From: Epiperipatus broadwayi | Lineage: Eukaryota > Onychophora > Udeonychophora > Euonychophora > Peripatidae | Length of the DNA stretch: 64,000 nucleotides | Assembly (NCBI GenBank): GCA_028023455.1 | Contig: JAQFVV010006312.1 | Span: forward strand, 2,273,898-2,337,897 | Reading direction: 5' to 3' | Shown: piece by piece, positions 11,464 to 24,886 of the stretch | Layout: every line of letters starts with the position of its first letter | Position numbering within the stretch: position 1 is the stretch's first letter | Notes under the pieces: generated by a model | What the model saw: only the letters and a program-made list of their open reading frames with translations | Told to the model about the DNA's origin: nothing | The model's database searches: none | Position numbers and translations under genes: made by a program

Positions 11464-12027
11464 TTCAACAACTATTAGACATTAAAATTGCTAATTTGGA
11501 TATTCATAATTGTCATATTAATGAAGCATTGAATTCTTTTAAGGAGTTTATGGGTGTAAATAAATATATTCTTGGATTCACTAGAAAAAAAAATCATGAT
11601 TGTTTTTCTGAAAATGATCTTATTATTAGTGATTTAATGAGAAGGAAATGTATCATTTTATGCTTGGCAGAAGAGCAGATTATATGTGGATCTTAATAAT
11701 AAATAAAGATATCCAAGGCAGAAGTTCAATAACAGACAAGAAAACTTAATTAGTAGATTGGAACTGTAAAGAAAATACAGGTATTTGATAATTTGGTATT
11801 AGTTGTTCTTTTTTTTTTTGATGCATTGACAGCCACATATGAACCCTGAGAAATGGTATTACAATTCTATTAAATCAAGCTATGGTATTCTCTTGTATAA
11901 AGATAATGATATTTTGAACAGGTGGAAAGAGTATTTTAGTCATCCTTTGAATAATTTTACAAAAATTGAGATAATGGATTTTAATATTGTACCGGTCAGA
12001 ATTATATGTTCATTTAACAAGGTTTAG
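11464..12027 (+). mobile_element. Decayed LINE polyprotein, endonuclease-RT linker, plus strand
   Basis: Two open pieces fit consecutive parts of LINE pol proteins. The first (11464-11693) includes TRKKNHDCFSENDLIISDLM, the counterpart of the H-x-D-W-F-D-E-N-D-x-x-I-x-x-L-L block after the endonuclease. The second (11839-12024) includes SIKSSYGILLYKDNDILNRW followed by KEYFSHPLNN. This fits the A-x-Y-G-P...L-L-x-x-K-x-x-I-L-x-R-W-x-E-H-F block before the RT. The segment between them (11694-11838) has stops and a T run. It is therefore one element, read in order, broken by stops and a frameshift. It is in the opposite orientation to the relics at 6.3-10 kb. Confidence 0.7.
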
Positions 12028-13919
12028 AATCTAAGCAAAAGTACCCTAAATCCACTCATGCCCGAGATACACAGGTCAGGAGCAATCATAGATTCTGCCC
12101 TATTTGCTCTTCTCTAAAACTAGAAACATTATAAACAACCCTTCTGATGATAACAGATTAAATTTTATTTATTCCGGTTCTGGAGACACAGTGGAGAAAC
12201 ATGAGATCTACAGGGTAATTAATGTAAATAAATAATATCAAATCTTGGCTCAATCAAATATCTTGTGTGAAGGGGCAGCCTATAAATTTAAATGAATTGC
12301 ACATAGCTAGCATTGCAAAAGAAACATGAAATTTATATAGTATCCATCCAGAATGAGCAAAGACAGAACAATCCAGAGATAAATGTCCATTTAAAATAAT
12401 CAGTTATAACTTTTAAATATTACTAACACTATTATAAAGATTAAATGGGATTCAATGAGTGAGATTTAGTAAGACACAAACGCATGAGTAATTCAACATA
12501 ATTTAATGAACATAAATAATTTAATTTACATTAGAAACATAGCACAGATTTCATGCGGTTATTACTTTGCATATAGGCAACTGATTTAGCATGCTAATGA
12601 GCTATAAATAATAATACATTAATGTTATCAATGCTATGATCATTACTTTAAGTAATGATAAAGTACGTTTATAAATTCATCTCCAAAGAGAGGTTTACTA
12701 TTGATATGACAGTTACATAATTTATTGTTCATGAACATATCTGGGCCTGTACAAATGAGGAATGGGTTAGCCTAAATAAGCTTTACTGTGACAATCCTAA
12801 AATATTTGACTAATTATAAAATGAGTGGTTTACAAACATCACTGCACCATGTCTTATAGATAATATGAGAATTATACATAAAAGAATTCGCAATGCTGAC
12901 TATAATGCTAGCGTTAAAAGCAGAGTTTATGTCCATTTTTGGACTAAAAGCTTTATCATATAATAGATCACTTGTATTTATAACAAGGCGGTATTCAAAG
13001 AGACAAGTAGTAAGGTTCCATAGTACGTTTGCCAACGTGATCCAATGAAGAGCCTTAACAAATTAATGTTGTCCTGAGATCGAGCTACCAAATCTCATTC
13101 TCAGACAAGTTACATGAATTCCAGAGGAATAAATATGATAAAACAAAATACGAATCTTGAAAATCCTATCATAAGTAAGCAACACGAATATGGCTTAAGT
13201 CTTAAATGACTAATGCATTAATTTAAGCTTAATAAAATAACAGTATCATGCATAACACTATGACAAAATATTAACCCACTCAGCAATGTATGTAAAATCT
13301 TAGCAAATTAAGATGTAAATATACAAGAGGAAAAATATTATTTTCCTATTTAACAAGCCCAAGTATTCCTAAACGATATTATATTATAAGCAAGTTAATG
13401 CTTAATGGTGTATAAGTAATAAGTAGTTATTAAAATATATTAATAATCAGATTTATTTAAAGAACATTATAGCATCAACAACAAAAAGTTTATCTTATCC
13501 CATAATATGATGTTTTAAACAATCCACCATTAAGCATATATTTCAAAATATTCAACAAAACAAACTGCATTCAATAAGAAATTTTACGTTTAACTATTTA
13601 AATATTCCAAAAATATCGGAATGGTGGCTGAAATGATATATAAGTTCACTAGGTTGAAGCATTAGCACACTAAAATTTATTTAATAAAGTATATAGTTTA
13701 AAATAAGTTTTGCCGCATGAAAAAGATAACTAAAGCGTGAAACTTAAAAATTAAGATAGATTTAAAATACATAATTCTGTGCTAGCGTTTTATAGAATGA
13801 AATTTTTAAAAGAATTAATATTTAAAACTTTAGAGAGAAAATCACAAATTTAATGATAATTAAGTTTATAGTCAGTTATCAAATAAATAAAGATTACATT
13901 ATGAGTACAATTAAAATTT
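12028..13919. other. Unassigned 1.9-kb stretch, unlike neighbours in texture
   Basis: Few homopolymer runs, and GC-containing words are more common than on either side (for example around 12050-12110 and 12720-13110). No frame on either strand exceeds about 75 codons, and no RT, integrase or transposase motif was seen. It may be one inserted element of unknown type, running on into the open frame that starts at 13920. Confidence 0.3.
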
Positions 13920-14315
13920 ATGAAAGAAGTGAGGAAAATTAAGAGTTCATTCTTCGGCAAAATGGATTACCCTCTAAAGTTATGGTGGCAATTTAGGATA
14001 ATGTATATGAAGTTTAGAGGTGAAGGCACTGTCAACAAAATAATGGTATGGCATCTTCCAATAGTTCTTTTACAGTTAAACATAACAGTTCTCAAGCAGC
14101 GATGGCATGGCAGGAAGGCAGGACAAAGGCGATCTAAGGTCAGGGAGGCAAATTCCTTCTACTCACAGTTCATTTTGTTTCCACTCTCTAAACAAACACA
14201 AGAGAAGAATGATTTTAACTCCTTTTGCACATTCCTTGAACTTCTGCTCCTCCTATACTTGAAATTTGGCAACATTGGAAGATTTAAACAAATACATTCA
14301 GAAAGCATTATTTAA
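13920..14315 (+). CDS. Unrecognised open frame, 131 aa
   Basis: One of the two longest frames here that are not low-complexity, with less AT-rich DNA than its flanks (14040-14270). The product is basic, with KIKSSFFGKM near the start and QRWHGRKAGQRRSKVREANS in the middle, followed by a hydrophobic leucine-rich patch (LELLLLLYLKFG) near the C-terminus. It matches no domain I recognise. The reverse strand of this stretch also reads as moderately complex sequence, so the true feature may be a non-coding part of a transposon. I would not call it a gene without transcript evidence. Confidence 0.2.
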   Translation: MKEVRKIKSSFFGKMDYPLKLWWQFRIMYMKFRGEGTVNKIMVWHLPIVLLQLNITVLKQRWHGRKAGQRRSKVREANSFYSQFILFPLSKQTQEKNDFNSFCTFLELLLLLYLKFGNIGRFKQIHSESII

Positions 14316-14820
14316 ACGTATTTTTAAAATTGCAAATAACTTTAAAAATATGATTTTTGTTAGTTTGACTTGAAATAGTTAAATGAGAATGACATTTTTA
14401 AATTGTAATAATACTTTCTAGAATTTTCTGGCATTGCTTTAGCTTTACATTAATTGTATTTATTTTTATATTTGTATACATATACCCACATACACAATTA
14501 TCTAAGTAAGGGGAATTTACAAGCTTGGAAATAAAATATATTTAAGTTAAAATAATAATTCAACTGGTTACACATAACAATTTTTGAATAAACAGGATGG
14601 AAGTTATATGTGTATATGTGTGTGCTTAACATCCCTGGATGACAAAATAAACATATAAACTGGTTCAAACCCTACTTTAAAGGTATATAATGTCATCAGG
14701 CAGTGAAGTTAAATATGAATTACAGATTTACCACTTCAATATATCCATTTTATCTACACATTTACATTTGGACAAAGTTCTACAGCATAATGAATTCCAA
14801 ACAGCTCCTTATAATCTTTA
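14316..14820. other. Unassigned AT-rich sequence
   Basis: No gene seen. Around 14640-14690 a run like ACATATAAACTGGTTCAAACCCTA resembles 55590-55640 in part, hinting at another dispersed repeat, but the match is short. Confidence 0.35.
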
Positions 14821-14821
14821 A

Positions 14822-14900
14822 AATGGAAAGGCTACAGATCCTAATGAAATATATGGAGAGATTTTAAAATATGGTATTGATATATTTGGTTTCAACATTG
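14822..14900 (+). mobile_element. Short LINE RT scrap, plus strand
   Basis: The in-frame peptide NGKATDPNEIYGEILKYGID starts at 14822. It fits the conserved block at the N-terminal edge of LINE RT domains (pattern G-K-A-P-G-x-D-x-I-P-x-E-x-x-K). A stop directly precedes it and the frame closes soon after. It has the same orientation as the 11.5-12.0 kb relic and follows that relic's last block in protein order, so the two may be parts of one element separated by later insertion of the 12.0-14.3 kb sequence. Confidence 0.55.
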
Positions 14901-15156
14901 AATGCAATGGTATCCAACAACCCATGCAAGGATATTGCATCAAATAATCTATAGCAGATAGAATTATGAACTGAATGGAAAAAGTCTTTTAAAAGTTGCA
15001 AATAATCCTCTTGGGATCAAATTATTCACTTTTCATTGATTATCATAAAAGTATCTATGTTCCAAACTATAGTGGGGGTGGGGACATTTGTGCTTCTTGG
15101 GTATTAAGGTCCAGCTCCCTGATATCACCATGGGTGGTTTTTCAATATAGTGGAGA

Positions 15157-15552
15157 TCATTTAAAAATAATTGAAATATTATTATTTTTGTTATTAATAA
15201 CTATTGGAAAATTATTACTTTTTCTATTGATCTGTTGAAAGTTATGTTTAGTAACATTAGCATATATCTGTATTATCTTTGACCTTTGGAATTCTGTGAT
15301 AGTGAAATTAGAAATTATTGAAATATTGTCACTTTTGTTATTGATAACTATTGGACTATTATTACTTTTGCTATTGATCTGTTGTTGATTATTTTTAGCA
15401 ACATTATCATATGCTTGTATTATCTTTGAAATTTGTAACACAGCATTTGAGAAATTGGTGCCACCTATCTTGTCATGTGACAACTTAGGTGCCATATTAA
15501 ATAGCAAATTATCATTAGACAAATTAATTATTTTATAAATTTTGAATGACAA
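15157..15552 (-). CDS. Unrecognised open frame, 131 aa, with two 49-residue repeats
   Basis: The predicted protein contains two tandem copies of a 49-residue unit, beginning SKIIQAYDNVAKNNQQQINS at residue 42 and SKIIQIYANVTKHNFQQINR at residue 91. Over the first 39 positions of the two units, 30 residues are identical. The DNA period is 147 bp, a multiple of three, so the frame is kept. The N-terminus (MAPKLSHDKIGGTNFSNAVL, residues 20-39) is of mixed composition. No known domain. It may be part of a longer decayed repeat protein or just a tandem DNA duplication that stayed open by chance. No promoter, splice sites or neighbours argue for a gene. Confidence 0.25.
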   Translation of the reverse strand: MSFKIYKIINLSNDNLLFNMAPKLSHDKIGGTNFSNAVLQISKIIQAYDNVAKNNQQQINSKSNNSPIVINNKSDNISIISNFTITEFQRSKIIQIYANVTKHNFQQINRKSNNFPIVINNKNNNISIIFK

Positions 15553-15685
15553 ATTTTAACAAATTTTATAAATGAGTTATCAAGTGATAGAAGATAAATA
15601 ATTGTAATAAGAGATAAAAATTTTATCTTGTTAAATGAAAATTTTAATTGAATTTTAAGTAAACAAAAAGTTGTTGGCAGATGAA

Positions 15686-15932
<247 letters not shown>

Positions 15933-16041
15933 AAGCATTAAAAAAAAACATCGGTTACCTTTTTTATAAGCTAAATCGAATTAATGTCTAAGTTTTAAGC
16001 AGGCAAAATATTGGAAAAGATTTTAGAATATAGGAGTCCCA

Positions 16042-16160
16042 AATCATACACAAATAAATTAATACCACCATTTTTTTTATTTGTAATTTAGAATTTATGA
16101 AATAATAATTTTAACTTAAAAATAAAAAAAATGGTGGTTTTAATTTATTTATGTATGATT
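16042..16160. repeat. Short foldback (MITE-like) hairpin
   Basis: AATCATACACAAATAAATTA (from 16042) and the following ACCACCATTTTTTTTATT pair with AATAAAAAAAATGGTGGTTT and TAATTTATTTATGTATGATT (to 16160). Arms are about 48 bp with only a few mismatches and the centre is about 20 bp. This architecture suits a small miniature inverted-repeat element or a cruciform-forming palindrome. I see no certain target-site duplication. Confidence 0.75.
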
Positions 16161-16365
16161 GCATTTGTTTATTTGTAGTTATAAAATTTATCATAAGATC
16201 AGAAAGGATAATTTTTGCAAGACATATTAATATAAAAATATAAAAAATAAATTATAATAATAATGCATACTCAGGACTCTATGCAAAGATCAAGTAATTG
16301 TAATAACTTCATCCAAAAAACATTTATTTTGCTTTCAAATTAATAACTACCAATGTGGTGAGTAG

Positions 16366-16530
16366 CAAAGATAATAATAATAATGATGATGATGATGGTG
16401 ATGATGATGATAATAATAATAATAATATTAATAATAATAATAATAATAAAATACAAGCTTATAAAGTTTGTGATGTGGTTATACTTATAATAATAATAAT
16501 AACAATAACAATAACAATAGTAATAGATAT
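16366..16530 (+). repeat. (AAT)n/(GAT)n and (ATA/ACA)n microsatellites
   Basis: ATA then GAT units (16366-16409), AAT units to 16449, then after a 30-bp gap an ATA/ACAATA tract (16485-16527). The frame reading N/D repeats through it is an artefact. Confidence 0.9.
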
Positions 16531-19500
16531 TTTTGACTTGCGGAAAGACTACCTACAAGCATAAAATCTAACATGAGCAGGAAGGGAACCATATATAAAC
16601 ACTAAATATTTATGCAATAAGCAATACTCAAGCAAATATACAGATGTGTATAATAAATGTTATTTTAGAGATGTATAATTTATACGAGGGCTAAGGTGAA
16701 TTAAAAAATTAATATTTTGATTTTAAATACATATTTTTACTATTGCTAAATACTGTTAAACTTTCCTTCATTAGACCTATTAAAATAATTCTGAACATTT
16801 CAATTTAACTACTGCTGAATTTATTAACTCCTTGCAAAGTTGATGTTTTCATCTTCAAAACGAATGAATAATTTTAACGCTGAATATATTATTCTTTTAT
16901 TATTGGTCTACGTTCCCGTAAGACGGAATCAATCCTGATAAGACTAGATTAATTTTCAACGACTTTACGGTTCCCTGGTCAGTTGATGGTCCACAAGAGG
17001 GTAATAGACCCACCTCTTTGGCCACTGTTGTATTAAATCATTTAATATTTCAAACTGGCTTCGAATCCTCTATTGCGATTTTATACCATCTGTTTTATTA
17101 AAACAATTTAAGTCTTTTTAAAAATAATTTAAAATTACATATATAATTTTACTTACTCTAAAAAGTCTTAAATTCTATTTATAGCTAATGTGACGTTATA
17201 GTGGTCACTTTAATCATACTCACCGGTATTTAGTGTCGTTATTGGTAAAAAAATAAGTAATGCTTTACATAGTAATTATAATACAAACAATAGTAAATAA
17301 TATGATTGATAAAAGTATTTATTTATTAATTAACATTTATATAAATGCATACGTTTTATTATGTTTATGATTAATTTATAGTTTAAAGTAATAAATATAT
17401 TTTTTCCAGAATTGTACACACACATTCTTATACATATAGCTCCCATTTTTCATCATTATCATAAACCTATTTCTCGAATTAAACAAGTCTGAATACTTTA
17501 CTAAATCGTAAAAGTATTTATAGTCTCATTAAAATCATTAGTATTTCATCCTCACTATGTATATACAGAAGCAGAAAAATGAATAGACAGATAGTTGATC
17601 AAATAAGAAGATTTAATATGCTTATAATATTCTACTCATTCCATCATAGTATGAAGACTTTCCAGCAGATTATTCTAGCACTAAATTGATGAAATTAATA
17701 CAATATGTAGAAGTCATTTTAAACAGCATGCATAACCATAGCATATAAACATATATACACACATATCAAATAATTTTAGGGATAAAGTATTTCATTTTTG
17801 AAATGGTAAACTCCTGTAAATGGCTAGAGATTAAAGCAGCACTTAAAAACTCTTCCAAAAACATTATCTATTTTTTTCACAATATATTTTGAAATAAACA
17901 CTTTTGTATGTAAGAATATGACAATATTTATACAAAAATGATAGAATATAAAATTTCTATAAAAGAAAAATAAGTTTTCTGATCTTCAATTAATAGTCTT
18001 TGAGAATTTAAATAAAGAAAACAAACACAAAGACATAAAAAAATGTAAAATCTAAGGAAGTGTGTTACAATGACATCAAAATATCATTTTTTTTTATTCT
18101 ACAATTTTTATCAAATTATACTCTCATGGAATTAAATAAAAACTTTTTGCTTTATATATATATATGATAGACCAACGTCTCTTTCAAAGGGACCGAAATC
18201 GATATACATATATAATTATTTTTAATTATATTACAACCATACTTTTATTATATTTCCCTTAATTAAGATGAAAATTTACTAGTAACAAAAATTGAATATC
18301 CAATTAATAAATATTTTTTGATGCTATGAATAATTAGGAAATCAAATAATCGCCATTTTATTAGAATTAATAACAGTTAAAAATATGTTAGCACGATGTA
18401 AAATTTAATAACATTGTTACACAGAAAGTATCTAATGTATTTATGTCTAAAAAGAAATTATAAAAAAATAGCTACATTTTTGAAAATATTTCTTTTTTAT
18501 ATATAACATATCCAAATAACATTGTATAAATCTGTAAAAATTATGCTTAATTAAAGGCAAACTTTCAAATATTGTAATAAGGGAAAATGTTATTGTTTTC
18601 TGTTTTTTAGTTTCATTCTACAAAGATACTTTCCAAAACAAACATCTTACAATAATGCCAAAATAATTATAATTAACATTCTAAAAAAAAAAACAAGTTT
18701 CGATAGGCTTTTTAAATAAATAAACCACCAACTCTGTTCCGAATGTAAATATCCAACCTATATATAAATATTACACAGAGTACAAAATTTTTAAAAATAA
18801 AAATAAATACTAATTCACCAAGGGCTTTTGGTTGTGTATACTTTAAACTGAATGGTTAATATTCCAATGCATGCTCAATGGGACATTCATATTAGTTTGA
18901 TTAATGATGTCATTAGACTTAACAATAAACCAAGTCTCTTTCAACTTCCTCTTCCTATCAACAGCATTAATCATTTGAGGAAAACATTCATGCCCACTAA
19001 TTTTCTCATGATTAAAAAAGACTGAAATATACTGAGATTCCATTTTAGATTTACTAAATACAGTAATAAAAATAAGTTATAATGCATAATTAATTGCTAG
19101 ATGTCATAAAGTGAATGAGCAATGGGTCTGCCAAGTTGCAATTCTATTTAATATCCTTTAAAATTAGAGTCTGTCGGTCTGCAGTAGCATGATTCACAGA
19201 ATGATCTTACTTATTCAAAAGCTTTACTCACCATTTCTAAGCCAATTTAATGAGGAGACATTTCCCCATCTTTGAAGCATATTTTTTCCAAATAGTTTTA
19301 ATTTGGATTCTTCTTTGAATAATTTTTAACTAAATAACAAAATGTTCTAAAGAATTATAAAAATGAACAGTGCTTTTCTCCTTAAGTGATAATATATGAT
19401 GTTTATAAATATGTGGCTATCATGGAAATTAATCTTTCCTTATGCACCTTAATGCTGGTAATAATTTTTTACGTTATTAAATATATTACCTATTCTCTAT

Positions 19501-19854
19501 ACACTTTCATACTGGATAACCTTGAGATATTATTTAAAGAATAAAAATAAAAGCAAATAATTTATTATTTAGAATGTGATCATACATTTGAAGACCAAAA
19601 GTAATAGATTGAACTTAGATACAAGAATCTTTAACTATTGAACTGCCATACCACTTTAATATGTCACAAATAAATTTAAATGCTCTGTGCAGTTTAATGC
19701 TATCCTTGACTGCAATATTCTGGAATGTAAAGTTCTTAAATAGATTCTATTTCTGGCATTTTTGAAAGTGAATTTCTTAAGGATTTGTTGAGCCATTTGG
19801 ATTTTTTAAAAAAAAATAATAGTAGCTTTATTATTTTAATAACAACAATAAATT
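16531..19854. other. Unassigned 3.3-kb AT-rich region
   Basis: No open frame above 66 codons. Points of note are a less AT-rich patch at 16905-17035 and a short (TA)n run near 18156-18166. I recognise no element. Confidence 0.4.
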
Positions 19855-20560
19855 CTAATTTATTTCAAAGTATAATGGAGGATTCTTAAATAAAAAATAT
19901 ACTGTTACATTGATACAGGATAAATTTGATAAAATAACAATTCTGTATAAAGCTAATTTGCTTAGATTATTTATGTCCTTGATAAAATATCCTGTTAAAA
20001 CTTCATTTGTTAATTTGTTTGGAGACATGTCTTTCTGCAAAAAGATTACCAAGATATTTAAACAAAATTCATAAAAAATTGGAAGAAAAACCATTTATAT
20101 TTTCTGAATATTAATTACTAAACATTTAATTGTTAAACAACAACAACAACAAACAAAACAATAAGAACAACAAAACAATCATAAACATATTATAAACCTA
20201 GAGATGAGAAAATTTTTGTTTTGCTTTTAATGATGTAAATTTAAAAAGTACCATAAAATTACAATTGAAGAAGTTTACATCATAGCCATGTTTATAAGCT
20301 GTTCTAAGATTATTTGCATAAAAATGGAAATTATTATACACTCATTATAATTGAGTATTATGAAAAGGTAATATTTAATATTCAAAACTCTTACATTGCA
20401 TTAAGCATAATTTCTGCCCACCATTGCCAGAATAATAGTGTTGTTTAGTTTAGCAGTTGAAAATTATGTCTATATATGGATTTATTCTTGATTAATATTA
20501 ATTTTTATATTCAAATACTTAGAATTTCCACATTTATATTATAGCTTTACATGTTTTATA
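19855..20560. other. Unassigned AT-rich sequence
   Basis: Contains a minus-strand frame of 79 codons (19855-20094) with no recognised motif and a short (CAA)n run near 20140-20156. It lies downstream, on the minus strand, of the RT motif at 20.6 kb, so it may be eroded LINE sequence. Confidence 0.35.
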
Positions 20561-20589
20561 TAAGAAATATATAATATACACAAACTTTT

Positions 20590-20760
20590 ATAAAATTTCA
20601 GATATTTTAAAATATTTCAAAATCTTTCTTGATAAACTAAGTCAAATGCATTGACTAAATTGATAAAACCATATATAATGCTATCATTATATACTTTTTT
20701 GCATTGAAACCTATATTTATGATATTTTTTGATGATTTAAAATTAATTTGAATTTTGTGG
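20590..20760 (-). mobile_element. LINE RT motif A relic, minus strand
   Basis: On the minus strand, 20610-20671 reads GFINLVNAFDLVYQERF then a stop and NILKYL. This fits the LINE RT motif A block (pattern F-I-D-L-x-K-A-F-D-x-V-x-x-E-x-L-W-x-I-L) with its catalytic D kept. It resembles the motif at 6.9 kb (FINLVKEFDSI), so the two may be copies of one family. I could not find a clear YADD downstream, so only a fragment survives recognisably. Confidence 0.5.
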
Positions 20761-22072
20761 TTTAGTTCAGTGACAAAGATACATTAAAATGTTGAAGGTT
20801 CTTAAACTGAAGCTCAATCTATTACATTAGGCATTTGAATGCCACACTATTATATTATTATACCAGTTATCTATTGTGAATGAAAGTAAACTAAATAATA
20901 AAATTATTAAAAAGTTTTTTACTAAATACATAACTATGATTTTATTTTTATTTTTTAAAATTACAGCAATAACAATATCGTTATTATAAGATAACATAAC
21001 ATCATGCATTCATTTTATCATAAAAACATTTTATAGTTTCAGAACTAATTATTATAATTATATTTAAAATGTGTTTTCTAATGCAATATAGATTTTCTGT
21101 TTTAAAGATTGCAAAAAGTTCATTTAATCTCATCAAGCTAAGGATCCCATTTCAGAGCTAAATGGATTATTGATATATTATTACAGATAGCAATCAAAAT
21201 ATGCCTTTCTTCTATAAAATCTTATTATTATCATAAAAATTTGTTTATAAACTTCTCATAAATTATATAATATCAATAACATATAACTTCTTTAATAAGC
21301 ATTATAGGCACATAAGTATTGATATTATTATCATGTAAAAGTGTACAACATTAATTTAATAGAAAAATGATACCATTTTAATGGTATATGTTAATTTATA
21401 AACCATTAGTCATTTTTAGGACTTGTTTTCCATCAACAAACTTTTGCCTTTACATCTCTATTAAGTTGTACATTCATTTTATTATTAAGAAAATAAAAGA
21501 ATCCTGCACATCACTAATAATAAAATCATTGTTTGAAGCATCAATCAGGATACATTTTTTAGTGAAATTAGCAAAAAATACCTACTTATATCTATAACAT
21601 GCTGTTTAAAATAATTCAATGTTTCATGAAATAGAGTGAATGCAAAAATATAAACTCATAATAGTGTGTTAACAGCTGCTGAAATTTAATAGAATAGTGA
21701 TTGCTTCTTGGTTATTATGTTAAAACATCAAATAGTCTACCAGTATTTTTGGATTAAGACATAATTTTTGTAACATTAACTGCCATTAACATTTTAACAC
21801 TATGATCATATAAAAGTGAATGGAATATTGATTATTTTAAATTCTGATTGCCAACTATATTATAATCCATAAAGTACCTTGCTTTGAGTATGGTAATAAT
21901 AATTTTTCTGTCTAAACATATTCATGGGCAACAATCATGAGATATGATTTTTGTAAATTGAAACCATAATTTTCTATATTAACAAATATTTGCTTTAAAG
22001 TCACTTGAAGAAAAAGAACTTTTATTAGTATTGATGAAATAAGATGAGAAATTAAGTTATACACTTTTTTAT
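20761..22072. other. Unassigned AT-rich sequence
   Basis: Frames of about 60-70 codons at 20827-21009 (minus) and 21388-21597 (plus) show only AT-driven composition. The 20.8-21.2 kb part could be the eroded N-terminal side of the minus-strand LINE relic. Confidence 0.35.
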
Positions 22073-22165
22073 TTTTGAGTTTTTTTCCATATGTCATAGC
22101 ATCTGCCGGGAGGCAAAACCGCAACAACCATCTGCAACCAACTGCTTGCTTGCAAGGCAGCTAAT
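22073..22165 (-). mobile_element. 5'-truncated tRNA-derived SINE, minus strand
   Basis: The complement reads GCAAGCAGTTGGTTGCAGAT, then a GGTTTTGCCTCC B-box-like segment, then GATGCTATGACATATGGAA and an A-rich tail. It matches the 2.9-kb SINE closely, including the GTTGGTTGCAGA segment and the ATGCTATGACATATG end. The A box is missing, so the 5' end is truncated at about 22162. Confidence 0.8.
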
Positions 22166-22807
22166 TCAATTTGATAAATATTGTATAAAAATATTACTTC
22201 CTCTTAAACTTGTATTTATTTTACAATATATAATTTTAGCAAAAAAATTTTTGCTCTAAGGTTGGCTTACATTTATTACCGTTATCAAAAATTTAAGCAT
22301 TCCAAATTAACTAAAAATATTGTAAAAATTATGATTCCTATAAAATAACTAAGTTTTAAAATTGTAGTAATATTTATTATGTAATATTTATTAATGAGTA
22401 GACTATTTCAAAAAAGAAAAAACTTAACTGCCAATAATTAATTAATAAATATTATGTACTTTTAGTAACGCTATAAAACTGATAAAATATTTTCAAATAT
22501 TATTTTAGCAGAATGCACCAGACAAATCTTATAGTGAATTCAAACATGTAGTTTTTTCAAATGATAAAATGCCACCCAACAGCTGTACCCAGTTCTGTCT
22601 TACATTTAGATCTGTTAGATGTCATCTCAAACCAAACTACATATAATTAATGAATCTATAAATTTAAAAATAATGAAATGTTTATTTTGTTAAAAACTAT
22701 TATCTGCTACAGTATCATTTTTTCCCATTACTGACATTCCACTATATCTATTGTATAACTGATATATCAAAGATGCTGTCATAAATATAAGTTCTAAGAA
22801 ATCCATT
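22166..22807. other. Unassigned AT-rich sequence
   Basis: Nothing recognised before the tetranucleotide array. Confidence 0.4.
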
Positions 22808-24316
<1,509 letters not shown>

Positions 24317-24517
24317 TAGAAGTTTGAAAGTTTCTAAATAGACTTTTTTTATCATAAAATTATTTTCTAAAAATATTTGTCCCAAATATAAAAACGCAAT
24401 ATTGATTGCAGGTTTACCCACACAGAATTTTAATTTTGTTAACATATTCTATCTATTTTAAACAATAATGAAAGCTTTTTTATAATTTGCATACTTATAC
24501 ATTCATGTAAAATTCTT
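24317..24517. other. Spacer between (CTAT)n and the endonuclease relic
   Basis: AT-rich, no motif. On the minus strand it directly follows the endonuclease frame, so it may be eroded LINE sequence. Confidence 0.35.
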
Positions 24518-24886
24518 TTACTTCTTTATTAAAATGAGAAATTGTTGGGCATAATCCAGAATTATTTGCATTTGGTATCTTGCATTAATTTGAATAACTA
24601 ATCTTGCAGTTTTGTCTGATATACAACCAGTTTCTACAATATCGTTGCACTTTTTATTTCTAATGAAACTCAGTCTATTTATGCTACCAGAGCCTTTGCA
24701 ATAAAATACATATCTTTTTTTTAAAATCAATTGTTTTTTCATTTTTTCTTTTAATGCCCCAAAATCCAACAATGTCTCACTTAATGTTAGACTGTTCATC
24801 CATTTCATGCAATCGTTCCTCACCTCAGTGTAATTAGTAGTTGTAAGTATTAAATAAAACATCACTGAATAACCACCTTGGCCCAC
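24518..24886 (-). pseudogene. Decayed RTE-type LINE endonuclease fragment, 122 aa
   Basis: The 122-residue open frame includes SLTLSETLL (residues 32-40), RYVFYCKGSGS (58-68), LSFIRNKK (72-79) and CISDKTARLVIQINARYQMQ followed by IILDYA (88-113). These fall in the order of the apurinic-like endonuclease domain of RTE/BovB-type LINEs: an S-E block, a Y-Y-S-G block, G-V-G-F-x-x-N-K, then I-S-D-R-V-A-x-L-x-L...R-Y-x-x-K-x-I-Q-V-Y-A-P-T. The usual VYAPT is DYAQQ here and the early part is poorly conserved, so it is inactive. The RT that should follow on this strand is absent: the sequence runs within 200 bp into the (CTAT)n array. It is the longest mixed-composition frame besides those at 13.9 and 15.2 kb. 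Confidence 0.7.

Noticed and set aside
16355-16564. Frame of 69 codons with D and N runs
   Set aside because: Product of GAT/AAT microsatellites.
19855-20094. 79-codon minus frame considered as a gene
   Set aside because: No recognised motif, AT-driven composition and location downstream of a LINE relic.
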